From Anaerolineaceae bacterium (GTDB lineage: Bacteria; Chloroflexota; Anaerolineae; JAAYZQ01), in the NCBI GenBank assembly GCA_012514775.1, contig JAAYZQ010000616.1, positions 1 through 11,854 of the forward strand: 11,854 bases of DNA, written 5' to 3'. This document shows positions 1 through 7,247 of the stretch, piece by piece. The notes below the pieces were generated by a model. That model made no database searches, had not been told where the DNA came from, and was given only the letters and a program-made list of their open reading frames with translations. The translations under genes and the position numbers were made by a program. How positions within the stretch are numbered: position 1 is the stretch's first letter; each line of letters opens with the position of its first letter.

Positions 1-411
1 AGCAAGACGATGTACGTGACCGCCCAATTCGCCTACGAGCTGCTCGCCTTTGACTTTGACCCGGCGACGGGCGAGCTTGCCAACCGCCGGTCCTTTGCCA
101 CGGTGCCGGAGGAGAACGGGCTGCCCGACGGCTTGACGGTGGACGCGGAGGGGTGCGTGTGGAGTGCCCAGTGGGGCGGCTGGTGCATCACCCGCTATGA
201 CCCGGACGGCAAGATCGAGCGCGTGGTCAAGATGCCCATTCCCAACCCAACCAGTTGCTGCTTCGGCGGGCCCGATCTCAAGGACCTGTACGTGACCACC
301 GCCTGGGGCTGGCTAACCGACCAGGAGCGCGCGGCCGCTCCGGGCTGTGGCGACCTGTGGGTGGTCCACACCGACGTGCAAGGGCTGCCCGAGCCCCGGT
401 TCAAGGGCTAG
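1..411 (+). CDS. SMP-30/gluconolactonase/LRE family protein, 3' part
   Basis: This is the C-terminal 136 residues of a six-bladed beta-propeller lactonase. Members hydrolyse sugar lactones or similar esters in the cytoplasm using a bound divalent metal. The frame is open from base 1, so the gene starts left of the window; the internal ATG at base 10 is not the start. The PDG motif (Asp43 of the visible part) matches the metal-binding Asp of regucalcin, and TSCCFGG is the hallmark block found almost unchanged in animal SMP-30. The end, GLPEPRF plus two residues, is the usual family C-terminus, so the 3' end is intact. The other metal ligands (Glu and Asn) would lie upstream. The gene converges on the PHP gene at 478. 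Its lactone substrate cannot be told from this part. Confidence 0.92.
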   Translation, partial: SKTMYVTAQFAYELLAFDFDPATGELANRRSFATVPEENGLPDGLTVDAEGCVWSAQWGGWCITRYDPDGKIERVVKMPIPNPTSCCFGGPDLKDLYVTTAWGWLTDQERAAAPGCGDLWVVHTDVQGLPEPRFKG

Positions 412-437
412 GGCAGCAATCCCTGGAGGACGAACCC

Positions 438-455
438 GCGGGAGCACGATCCCGC
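438..455. terminator. Possible bidirectional hairpin between convergent genes
   Basis: GCGGGA and TCCCGC form a perfect 6-bp stem around a 6-base loop, in the 66-bp gap between the convergent SMP-30 and PHP genes. Neither strand has a T-run after the stem, so it would be a weak or Rho-assisted terminator at best. Position is the main support. Confidence 0.3.
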
Positions 456-477
456 AGCCAGATTACCCGCGGCCAGA

Positions 478-1794
478 TCACGGCCCGGCGAAATAGATGG
501 GGTTCGACAGCAGCGCCGGCAACATGGGCAGCCCGGGCAAGAATGAGCGCAGGATCTCGGCGCGGGCGAACCCGGGCGAAGCCAGGGCGTAGGTCAGTTC
601 TACAGCCCCGTCCACCGGCGCCGTAAAGAGCACCGCCGTCTCCTGGGCGGTGGCAACGCGCACCACGTCGCCGGCCAGCAACCCCTGCGCCTTGATGCGC
701 ACCTCTTTCATCTCCTGCCAGTTGACCGTATCGCCCATGATGGCGTCGCCGGCGGCCAGCTCCAGGCCGGGCCCGTCGGGCGCAAAGGTAATGAATGCAT
801 GGCCGGCCCGTAGGGCCGCCAGGATATCGCTGGGCCCGGCGGACTCGGCAAACACGCAGGTCGTGGGCCCGCCCAGGAAGAGAAAGGGCGTATCGCGGTG
901 ATAGTCGCTTCCGCCGCAGGCCGGGATCCTGGCTCCCCCGGCCAGGAGCTGATGCCACATGCCCACCGACTGGAGGTTGCACTCGCGCATGGGGCCGTTC
1001 CACACTTCAATGCAGTCCCACGGCAGAGCGTCGAGGGGGAAGTGAAAGCCGCATAGCGGATCGAAGGGATGGTCGACGACGATGAGCGCGCCACGCTCGC
1101 GGGCGGATGCAAAACGCGTCCGCGCCTCCTCCACGGAGTTGGTCGCGAAACACCCGTCGTAGGGCCGGTCCACCCCGAGAAAGCTGGCGTGTCCCTGATA
1201 GTGCGTCCACTCCACGCCGGGGATCATGGTCACGCCGTCCACGCGAGGCAGTGAATCCGCCGGCGCGAACTGGTTGTGGTCCGTGATGGCCAAAAAGTCC
1301 AGGCCGTGGCGCCTGGCTTTCCAGGCCAGCTCTTCCACGGTGTGGACGCCATCCGAGCCCACCGAGTGGACGTGCAGGTCTCCCCTGAGGAGCCTTCGCG
1401 CCTTGCGCCGGAGCCTGATCTCGTAGTCGAAGGTGACGCCCTCGGGGGCCACCTTGTAGGCTCCCACCAGGATCTGCCACCGGCCGGGGAAGATCCGGGT
1501 GGGCTGATAGCCTGGGGTTGCGCTGGTCTCGCCGACCTCGATCTCGACCTTGTCAGAGCCGGAGGCCCCGACCTGCACGCCCCGCGGGTCGATGAGCCCC
1601 AGGTCGACGATGTTGACCTCTTCCCGGCCGGTGAACAGGCCCCCGTCAAAGGCCTGCTCCTTTGCCGGCCGCCTGTCGTACCCGTACTTCAGGGTTATCG
1701 ATTCGATCCCCTCCGGCACGTGGAAGGGCAGCGTGAAGTAGGTGCCCGCCTGGGACGGGTCGATGCGAATTGACAGGTTCAAAAGGGAGTCCAT
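478..1794 (-). CDS. CehA/McbA family PHP-domain metallohydrolase
   Basis: A 438-residue protein with an N-terminal beta-rich domain (about 1-130) and a PHP phosphoesterase domain (about 137-345). Visible metal-site motifs are DLHVHS (Asp139, His141, His143), ITDHN (Asp172, His173), GVEW (Glu195), DHP (Asp241, His242) and GGSDYH (Asp297, His299). All the usual PHP ligand blocks are present, so it should be an active multi-metal hydrolase. The named family includes the carbaryl hydrolases CehA and McbA, but most members act on unknown esters or phosphodiesters. The C-terminus (SNPIYF) is typical and full length. The ATG at 1794 has GGAG 7 bases upstream and lies 3 bp after the stop of the MFS gene, so the two are co-transcribed and probably coupled. 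The substrate is unknown; the transporter suggests a small organic solute, perhaps sugar-like. Confidence 0.9.
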   Translation of the reverse strand: MDSLLNLSIRIDPSQAGTYFTLPFHVPEGIESITLKYGYDRRPAKEQAFDGGLFTGREEVNIVDLGLIDPRGVQVGASGSDKVEIEVGETSATPGYQPTRIFPGRWQILVGAYKVAPEGVTFDYEIRLRRKARRLLRGDLHVHSVGSDGVHTVEELAWKARRHGLDFLAITDHNQFAPADSLPRVDGVTMIPGVEWTHYQGHASFLGVDRPYDGCFATNSVEEARTRFASARERGALIVVDHPFDPLCGFHFPLDALPWDCIEVWNGPMRECNLQSVGMWHQLLAGGARIPACGGSDYHRDTPFLFLGGPTTCVFAESAGPSDILAALRAGHAFITFAPDGPGLELAAGDAIMGDTVNWQEMKEVRIKAQGLLAGDVVRVATAQETAVLFTAPVDGAVELTYALASPGFARAEILRSFLPGLPMLPALLSNPIYFAGP

Positions 1795-1797
1795 GGC

Positions 1798-3114
1798 TCA
1801 CTCCAGCCCCGCAACCGGCTCGGGCACCGCCGGCGCGGCCTTTTCCTCCGGGAAGTTGATCAGGAAGGAAAAGGCAAAGCTGATGACCATCAACACCGGC
1901 GGGAAGACGGTCAGCAGGAAGCGAGCCGCGTTGTGGGGCTCGGGGCCCGGGTTGTCGCCGCTCACGAAGCCAAAGAGGATAGAGACCAGGAAAAAGGCGG
2001 CGCTGGTGAACAGGCCGTTCAGGCGGTTCATAAAACCGAGCGCGTTGGAGATGATCCCCTCACGCCGCACGTTGTGCTTCCGGGTGTCCTCGTCCATGAT
2101 CCTGGCGCCGATGAGATCCATGGTGGTGATGACCCCCGCGAAGCCAAAGCCCACCAGGGCGCTGGCGACCATGGCGGTGGGCAGCGAGTTGGCAAAGTAG
2201 AGGGGAACAAAGGCGACGGCCAGGGTGATGAGCGCCGTCCGCCACACCGGAATCAGTGAGAACCGGCGCACCAGCCGCGCCCAGACGGCGACGCAGCCGA
2301 TGGCGATGAGCAGCACCGCCGCAAACAGGAGGGTCGCCTGGCTGTCGGCGAGATGCAAGGTGTACTTGACAAAGAACGGCATGGAGGCCAGCACAAGGGA
2401 CATGGCCGCGCTGTAGAAGGCATTGGCCAGCCCGGCCATCCAGAACTTGCGGTTCTTGAACAGGTCCTTCAGGCTGTTCCACAACTCGGGCTTGTTCTCG
2501 TCGACCTCCATCCGGACCTCACGGGAGGTGAGGCTCATGTAGAGTATGACGACGCCGCCCAGGATGCCGTAGATGATGGCCGTCGTCTGGAAGCCGATGG
2601 CGCTGGTCACCATGGGCGTGAGGGCGATGCTGATGATCATGGCCACCAGTTGGAACGCCTGGCGCATGGCGTTCGTCGAGGCGCGGCTGGAATCCGTGCG
2701 AAACAGCTCGGGGAAGAGCGCCCCATAATTGGCATTGATGACCGAATCCAGCGTGCCGGTCAGGATGTAGAACAGCGCTGCATAGCCGAACAGGTTCTCG
2801 CCCGCCAGGAAGGCCGGCGGCGAATAGAAGGCGATGAAGGCCAGGATCAGCAGCGGCGTGCCGATGACCAGCCAGGGCCGGCGCCTCCCCCAGCGGGTGC
2901 GTGTCCGGTCTGAGAGGAAACCGTATATCGGGTTGTCGAGGGCGTCGATAAAGGTATAGATCAGGAGAATGGTCGCCATCTGGACGGTGGTCATCCCCAG
3001 CCGGTCAACATAGTAGATGGCTGCGTACGTCTTGAGCATGTTGATCGGAATGGAGGTTCCAAACATACCGATGGCATAGTTGAAGGACTTCTTGAGTGAT
3101 TCGGCCGTCTTCAT
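1798..3114 (-). CDS. MFS transporter, GPH-type (glycoside/pentoside/hexuronide:cation symporter-like)
   Basis: A 438-residue polytopic inner-membrane transporter with about 12 hydrophobic segments. The block after helix 2, DALDNPIYGFLSDRTRTRWG (residues 57-76) followed by RRRPW, is the signature loop of the GPH/MelB branch of the MFS, whose members use Na+ or H+ to import sugars or sugar derivatives. A hydrophilic central loop near residues 195-220 separates the two halves, as usual. The start at 3114 is supported by GGAGGAG 6 bases upstream and by the promoter at 3210-3238. It is the first gene of a two-gene operon with the PHP hydrolase (3-bp gap), so it probably imports that enzyme's substrate or a precursor. 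GPH proteins with non-sugar substrates exist, so the solute cannot be assigned. Confidence 0.88.
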   Translation of the reverse strand: MKTAESLKKSFNYAIGMFGTSIPINMLKTYAAIYYVDRLGMTTVQMATILLIYTFIDALDNPIYGFLSDRTRTRWGRRRPWLVIGTPLLILAFIAFYSPPAFLAGENLFGYAALFYILTGTLDSVINANYGALFPELFRTDSSRASTNAMRQAFQLVAMIISIALTPMVTSAIGFQTTAIIYGILGGVVILYMSLTSREVRMEVDENKPELWNSLKDLFKNRKFWMAGLANAFYSAAMSLVLASMPFFVKYTLHLADSQATLLFAAVLLIAIGCVAVWARLVRRFSLIPVWRTALITLAVAFVPLYFANSLPTAMVASALVGFGFAGVITTMDLIGARIMDEDTRKHNVRREGIISNALGFMNRLNGLFTSAAFFLVSILFGFVSGDNPGPEPHNAARFLLTVFPPVLMVISFAFSFLINFPEEKAAPAVPEPVAGLE

Positions 3115-3209
3115 CGTGGCTCCTCCGTTTCAGGCACGTGTACGAGAGCGTCAGTCATGATGAGCAGTATTGGGCACTGCGCGTGCGCCAGGTTTTTGCC
3201 GGCGCTCCC

Positions 3210-3238
3210 ATTATGCACCCGGAACGCCCGTTTGTCAA
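3210..3238 (-). promoter_or_regulatory. Sigma70-type promoter of the MFS-PHP operon
   Basis: On the minus strand a perfect -35 box TTGACA (3233-3238) is followed after exactly 17 bp by a -10 box CATAAT (3210-3215). Transcription should start near 3203, giving a leader of about 90 bases before the MFS start codon at 3114. Confidence 0.75.
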
Positions 3239-3242
3239 ACGG
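3228..3242. promoter_or_regulatory. Perfect 15-bp palindrome over the -35 box, likely operator
   Basis: CCGTTTG-T-CAAACGG has two perfect 7-bp arms around a single central base and fully contains the -35 hexamer of the MFS-PHP promoter. A dimeric repressor bound here would block RNA polymerase, as expected for a substrate-inducible catabolic operon. No regulator gene is present in the window, so the binding protein is unknown. Confidence 0.6.
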
Positions 3243-3577
3243 AGGAGTTGGCCCACGCGGCGACGACGTGCCGGCACTCGTGCCCGGCCCGGTCGGAAGC
3301 GTGGTCCGCCGGCCTGCTTGGCGGAGCCGGCTGGGGCTGCTAGGGCTGTTGATCACCTGGCGCTTTGCTTGTTACCGCTTCTGAGCCATGCGAAGCCAAC
3401 GAATCGTCGAGAGACGTAGCCATATCGACAACGCGCGCAATGGTGTTGTAGACGCGCGTCGTCGCGTCTACCTTCAGCTTGCGCTCGACAAAACCGTTGT
3501 TCGCTTTCCAATGATGATGAGGTATTGTGAGGCTATGCGCGTATTGGCAATATCGGTGTCGTGGCCCGGAGGGCGAC
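3243..3577. other. Gap without a convincing gene
   Basis: About 335 bp lie between the operator of the MFS operon and the end of the DUF4386 gene. No ORF here has a good ribosome binding site. A minus-strand frame is open from about 3678 down to a TAG at 3340-3342. It reads protein-like (including VERKLKVDATTRVYNTIARV) but has no plausible start codon upstream, so it may be a gene remnant or chance. The gap also holds the inverted repeat at 3448-3471 and two overlapping weaker GC-rich hairpins around 3305-3331. Confidence 0.5.
3448..3471. repeat. 9-bp perfect inverted repeat, strong hairpin
   Basis: GTAGACGCG and CGCGTCTAC pair perfectly around a 6-base loop. It lies about 107 bp downstream of the DUF4386 stop codon. 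Neither side has a T-run, so it is not a classical intrinsic terminator. It could be a Rho-linked 3' end structure or a protein-binding site. Confidence 0.55.
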
Positions 3578-4393
3578 TCAGGTCGTGAAAAGGCCGGCGG
3601 TTGGTTTTCCTTTCGAACGATCTCCCAGCCCAGGGCTGCTCGAAACGGCCTTTGCCAGCCGGAGGAGCCGCCAGCCGATCAGAATGTGCCAGACCATCAA
3701 GAGGAGACCGGCAGCCGGTATGAAAAAGACAGGCAACATCTCTACGCCTGGCAGGAAGAGATAGGCGATGCAATACGCCAGGTCGAGGGTGGCTGCCACA
3801 ATGCCGACGTACGCCGTGGCCCGGTTGAAAGCATGGCTGCGCAGCATGACAAGCGAGGTGATCAGGCCGGCAGCGGCGACGAGGAGCAGGCTGAGGTAAC
3901 CCGCACTACCGGGGGCGCCGGCGCTGGCAAAACGGCTGATGGCCAGCATCGCTTCTCCCGCTCCCAGCAGGCCGGCCCGCTGCGCCTCGGACGTCGCGGC
4001 CGCGTACTGATTGCTGAGGGAAAGCATGGAGAGCGCCGTGTTCGAAGCCAGGTACACCGCAATCCCCAGGAAGCCAAGGGCCACGGCGATAGTCACGGCA
4101 CTCCTGTTGGCCGGACGCAGGACGGCAAGCAGGGCCAAAAACATCAAGGCCAGAAGGGCATAGTTCACGACGTCCAGGATGTTGAGATGAACGAGCCCCA
4201 GGAGCCGGTTGTCCTGCAGGAGGGCGAACCAGTCGCCTGCACCGGCCGGCGATTCGTGCTGAACGAAAAGCCCAATTTCCGCGGCAATGTTCCGCCGAAA
4301 GAGCACGCCGGCGAGAAGGGCAGCAACGCCGCCGGCCCGGTAAAGCCCGTTCCAGCCGAAGTTCGAGGTCTCGTCATTGAGGATTTGAGTCAT
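3578..4393 (-). CDS. DUF4386-like membrane protein
   Basis: A 271-residue membrane protein with about six hydrophobic segments (roughly 18-36, 67-92, 99-121, 158-183, 193-213, 219-243) and a polar C-terminal tail. The opening GLYRAGGVAALLAGV and the WHILIGWRL block at the last helix match DUF4386 proteins, whose function is unknown. I chose ATG 4393 (MTQIL): it has GGGAGA about 10 bases upstream and lies 20 bp after the VOC stop codon. The longer frame up to 4456 would overlap the VOC gene and has no reason to be used. It probably shares the VOC promoter. Confidence 0.75.
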   Translation of the reverse strand: MTQILNDETSNFGWNGLYRAGGVAALLAGVLFRRNIAAEIGLFVQHESPAGAGDWFALLQDNRLLGLVHLNILDVVNYALLALMFLALLAVLRPANRSAVTIAVALGFLGIAVYLASNTALSMLSLSNQYAAATSEAQRAGLLGAGEAMLAISRFASAGAPGSAGYLSLLLVAAAGLITSLVMLRSHAFNRATAYVGIVAATLDLAYCIAYLFLPGVEMLPVFFIPAAGLLLMVWHILIGWRLLRLAKAVSSSPGLGDRSKGKPTAGLFTT

Positions 4394-4413
4394 TGTGTTT
4401 CTGTCTCCCAGAT

Positions 4414-4836
4414 CTATTCTGCGAGGAGCCATCCCGGGTTCCAAACCACCTCCCACAAGTGGCCGTCCGGATCCTGGAAGTATCCGGCATAGCCGCCCCA
4501 GAAGGTGTCGTGGGCCTCGTGCACGATCCTCGCGCCGGCAGCCCTTGCCTGCTCCATGACTTCATCGACCTCTTCCCTGGAAAAGACGTTGTGCCCCAGG
4601 GTGAATTCGGTCGGGCTGGCACCGCCTACGGGCACGCCGGCGTCGTGGGCAATGCTCTTGCGCGGCCAGATGGCCAGTCTCAGGCCCTTCTTCAGGTCAA
4701 AAAAGGCGACGGCGCCATCCTCGTACTCTGCGCCGACGATGCCCTCCGTAGGAAAGCCAAGGCCATCACGGTAGAACCGAAGCGAGGCCTCCAGGTCGTC
4801 GACGCCGATGGTAATGACGGTAATCTGTGGTCGCAT
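4414..4836 (-). CDS. VOC family protein (glyoxalase/dioxygenase fold)
   Basis: A 140-residue cytoplasmic protein of the vicinal-oxygen-chelate fold, with two beta-alpha-beta-beta-beta modules. ITIGVDDLEASLRFYRDGLG near residues 8-27 is the classic N-terminal VOC module; GYFQDPDGHLWEVVWNPG near 118-135 is the C-terminal one, with Glu129 at a usual metal position. Family members include glyoxalase I, ring-cleaving dioxygenases and bleomycin or fosfomycin resistance proteins; the sequence alone does not choose between them. The ATG at 4836 has GGAGG 6 bases upstream, which beats the in-frame TTG at 4851. It is followed after 20 bp by the DUF4386 gene, a likely two-gene operon. Confidence 0.88.
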   Translation of the reverse strand: MRPQITVITIGVDDLEASLRFYRDGLGFPTEGIVGAEYEDGAVAFFDLKKGLRLAIWPRKSIAHDAGVPVGGASPTEFTLGHNVFSREEVDEVMEQARAAGARIVHEAHDTFWGGYAGYFQDPDGHLWEVVWNPGWLLAE

Positions 4837-4889
4837 GTTCAGCCTCCGCAAGAGTCAGGTTGCGCCAGGCCGCCTTCCAACGTGCCGGG

Positions 4890-4918
4890 ATTGTAGCACC
4901 GTTCGCAGAACCGGGTAA
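4890..4918 (-). promoter_or_regulatory. Extended -10 promoter of the VOC-DUF4386 pair
   Basis: On the minus strand TACAAT (4890-4895) is preceded by TGC, the extended -10 motif. The -35 region TTACCC (4913-4918) at 17 bp is poor, as is common with an extended -10. The predicted start near 4883 gives a leader of about 47 bases. Confidence 0.5.
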
Positions 4919-4944
4919 GGATCCGCCATTTCTCAGCGCGGCCC

Positions 4945-5415
4945 TCACCCGACGCCCCTGCGCATCGCGACGATCATCGACGCGAGCAACAAGACCGTCG
5001 TCACGACCGTGACGAGCCACAGCCCGCGGTCCATGCGAAACATGGGCAGGCCCATGAGCAGGATGGCGCCAAAGAAGAGCAAGAGGTAGGGCACGAGAAT
5101 GCTGTAGCGCGCCGGTGACCGGAACTCGACGGGCCAGAGGTATTCGACGGCGAGCATCAGCGCCACAAAGGCGAGGAACACCCCCGGCCCCACCCACTGC
5201 CGCCAGCCGGCGTCCGCCTGTAACAGGGCGACCAGGGCGACGGCCGACGGGACTGCCAGGGCAACGATTACGCCGCCCAACACGTGGTTGATGGTCCTGC
5301 TCCCGGTATAGATCCGTGAAAGGAACCCTGCTGTCTGCAAGAGGTTGACGGCGTTGACAACACCCCACACGACGAGGGCCGCCCACCAGGGCTGCACACG
5401 CACCTGAGCATGCAT
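4945..5415 (-). CDS. Small five-helix membrane protein of unknown function
   Basis: A 156-residue protein I do not recognise. It has five hydrophobic segments (about 10-30, 43-66, 74-93, 103-123, 130-151) with short loops, and the MRRGVG end suggests a cytoplasmic C-terminus. A charged RSPARYS loop precedes helix 4. I chose ATG 5415 (MHAQ) because GGGAGG lies 7 bases upstream and the strong promoter at 5458-5486 would start transcription near 5451. That makes the longer frame from 5466 impossible from this promoter, since 5466 lies inside it. The gene sits upstream of VOC-DUF4386 on the same strand but has its own promoter, so it may be a separate transcript or read through. Confidence 0.7.
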   Translation of the reverse strand: MHAQVRVQPWWAALVVWGVVNAVNLLQTAGFLSRIYTGSRTINHVLGGVIVALAVPSAVALVALLQADAGWRQWVGPGVFLAFVALMLAVEYLWPVEFRSPARYSILVPYLLLFFGAILLMGLPMFRMDRGLWLVTVVTTVLLLASMIVAMRRGVG

Positions 5416-5457
5416 CTCCCACCTCCCGGAGACCCACTCGCCTGGGCCTCGCTGAGG

Positions 5458-5486
5458 ATCATACACCTGGAGCTTCTATCTGTCAA
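5458..5486 (-). promoter_or_regulatory. Near-consensus sigma70 promoter of the 156-residue membrane protein
   Basis: On the minus strand TTGACA (5481-5486) and TATGAT (5458-5463) are separated by exactly 17 bp. The predicted start is near 5451, about 36 bases ahead of the chosen ATG. It decides the start of the membrane protein gene. Confidence 0.75.
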
Positions 5487-5503
5487 ACAACCCCGGACGA
5501 ACG

Positions 5504-6111
5504 TCAGGTTGACCTGCCCACCGGCGGCTCGGCCGGCCGGTAGGTGGCAATGATCACACCCGTGGTTGTGGTGATCGAATCGACGAGCCGTAGGGCAGCG
5601 TACGGGCCGCCGTCGACAAACATGTGCCGGCCCGTTCCAGAACCAGGGGATGGATCATGAGCATGAACTCGTCGATGAGATTGTGACGCATGAGGGAATG
5701 GATGAGCTGGCCGCTACCCATCACCAGGAGATCCTTTCCCGGCTGCTCCTTGAGCCTGGCGACGGCCTCGGCCGCGTCGCCCTTGAGGAGTGTGGAGTTG
5801 ACCCACGGCAGGGGCTCCTCCAGCGTCCGCGACGCCACGTACTTTTGCGAGTTGTTAAGCACGATGGTAAAGGGGTTGTCGTCATTCTGTTTGGGCCAGT
5901 AGTCAGCCCAGTTCTCGTAGGTCCACCGGCCCAGGAGCAGATCGGCACCCCTGGCCATCCCCTCTCCCATGAACTGGCCCATGACTGAATCGTTGTTGGG
6001 CTGCGCCCAGCCGCCGTGCTGGAAGCCGCCACGACGGTCCTCGTCCGGGCCGCCCGGCGCCTGCATCACGCCATCGAGCGTCAAGTGGTTCAGAACCTTT
6101 AGCTTTCGCAT
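5504..6111 (-). pseudogene. RibD C-terminal / dihydrofolate reductase-like protein, frameshifted
   Basis: The frame from ATG 6111 encodes a YyaP/YwjB-type dihydrofolate reductase-fold protein. Visible features are the start LNHLTLDGVMQAPGG, GADLLLGRWTYENW, VMGSGQLIHSL and the strand LIDEFMLMIHPLVL ending at residue 158. After Leu158 (bases 5638-5640) the frame changes to an unrelated tail and stops at 5554. In the next frame, from base 5635 to a TGA at 5504-5506, the family's normal ending appears: TGRHMFVDGGPYAALRLVDS and later GVIIATYRP. Adding one base near 5633-5641 (for example GGG for GG, giving LGTG) restores a 202-residue protein. So there is a one-base loss, real or a sequencing error. 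AGGAAG precedes the ATG, 12 bp after the alpha/beta hydrolase stop. The truncated 185-residue product lacks the last core strands and is probably not functional. Confidence 0.85.
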
Positions 6112-6123
6112 CGGATCTTCCTT

Positions 6124-6954
6124 TCAGTCTTTTGTCAAGTGTGCTGCGCCAACCGCTGCCGGTTGCGCGGTCAAGAACTCGATCAACACCGGTGCCAGCG
6201 CCTCGGGCGAGACCTCGTGGGTCTGGCCTTCCAGAACGCGGTACTCGGCGTGAGGCATGGCGGCGGCCAGTGCCCTCGCCGTGTCGTGCATGAACGGATA
6301 GGTCTCGCCGCCGGCCATGATCAGCGCTGGCATCGGAACCCGCCGTGCCCGCTCGACCGGCACCGAGGCGTCTTCTCCGAGTGCCGCGGCGTCATAGGCC
6401 AGGGTGGGCGCCACGGCCTCCCATGCCGGCCACGTGGGCATCCGGCGCATCTCGTCGGCCTGCTCGGCGGGCATGCCCACCAGCATGGCAAAGAGCACCA
6501 CCGCATCACCCCGGCGGCCGGCAGCCAGCAGCTCCTCGAGCCGCCTTCTGTACTCCCGCCACGCCTCCCGGGCAGCCTCGTCCAAGTTGTACGGAGCTTC
6601 GTACATGACGAGCTTCTCGACCTTGCTCGGAAGGGCAATGGCCGCTTCCATGGCCAGGGCTGCACCCGAGGAGATGCCATACAAGGACGCGGAGCCGCCC
6701 GCCTCGCCGATGAGAGCTTCGATATCCTCGATTTCGCGCTGCAGGGCAAAGGGCTGCCTGTCCGTGCTCTCGCCTCGTCCCCGCCGATCGTAGCGCAACA
6801 CGGTCAGGTGCGGGGCCAACAGCTCGACCAGTTGTCCAGCGGCCGCGTCCAGCGCACGATGAATAAGCGCGCCGTCCACGAGGATGAGCGCCGGTCCATG
6901 ACCGGATCGTTCAAAGGCGATGGTCGTGCCATCCCTGGAAATGGTTGTTGGCAT
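6124..6954 (-). CDS. Alpha/beta hydrolase
   Basis: A 276-residue cytoplasmic hydrolase of the alpha/beta fold, without a signal peptide. The nucleophile elbow is GISSG with Ser95. RYDRRGRGEST (about 54-64) is the usual loop after strand 4, and the catalytic His is His246 in GQTHEV. The acid is less clear: Glu217 in AGGET sits where an Asp is common. A lid-like helical insert lies at about 120-190. ATG 6954 is chosen over the in-frame GTG at 6975 because GGGAGG lies 6-7 bases upstream. The reductase-like gene follows after 12 bp, so they form an operon. I see no strong promoter: TATCTT around 6976-6981 is only a weak -10 candidate. The substrate is unknown; family members hydrolyse esters, lactones, epoxides or haloalkanes. 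Confidence 0.88.
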   Translation of the reverse strand: MPTTISRDGTTIAFERSGHGPALILVDGALIHRALDAAAGQLVELLAPHLTVLRYDRRGRGESTDRQPFALQREIEDIEALIGEAGGSASLYGISSGAALAMEAAIALPSKVEKLVMYEAPYNLDEAAREAWREYRRRLEELLAAGRRGDAVVLFAMLVGMPAEQADEMRRMPTWPAWEAVAPTLAYDAAALGEDASVPVERARRVPMPALIMAGGETYPFMHDTARALAAAMPHAEYRVLEGQTHEVSPEALAPVLIEFLTAQPAAVGAAHLTKD

Positions 6955-7153
6955 AGAGAACCTCCCTTTCACCAAGATACGTCACACGGAACGCGCTGAG
7001 CACGCCCCGAACACGCGATTGTTCATCATGTTGTCGAATCCCGCTGCCGAAAATCGACAGGTTGGGAAGAAATATTCTGGTTCTGCAGGTCGTCCCGCGC
7101 CTTTGGCACCTCCGACCTCCACCCCGGCGAAAGTGCCGCGAAGTGGGGCCCAC

Positions 7154-7182
7154 TTGCAGTACCTATGGCCTGGGAGTATAAT
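7154..7182 (+). promoter_or_regulatory. Sigma70 promoter of the sulfur operon
   Basis: TTGCAG (7154-7159) and a perfect TATAAT (7177-7182) are 17 bp apart. The start should be near 7189, giving a leader of about 59 bases. The 293-bp divergent region 6955-7247 otherwise holds only a short imperfect palindrome near 7067-7080 (GAAATATTC core) and no ORF of note. Confidence 0.75.
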
Positions 7183-7247
7183 GACGGCAGGTGCGTTGAC
7201 AGCAGCGCGGCGCCTCGCATCGAGAAAAGCCGAGAGAGGTATGCGCT

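Noticed and set aside
412..477. A small gene or RNA between SMP-30 and the PHP gene
   Set aside because: Only 66 bp with a weak hairpin; no start codon with a ribosome site and no promoter seen.
401..1003. 200-residue minus-strand frame inside the PHP gene
   Set aside because: Arg/Ala/Gly-rich shadow of the PHP protein in another frame.
3527..4492. 321-residue plus-strand open frame
   Set aside because: It is antisense to the DUF4386 gene, is full of Gly, Gln and Arg, and has no recognisable domain.
5416..5466. N-terminal extension of the 156-residue membrane protein from 5466
   Set aside because: The promoter at 5458-5486 would start transcription downstream of 5466, and ATG 5415 has a much better ribosome site.
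6139..6999. 286-residue plus-strand open frame
   Set aside because: It is antisense to the alpha/beta hydrolase, whose GISSG motif, His and ribosome site are clear.
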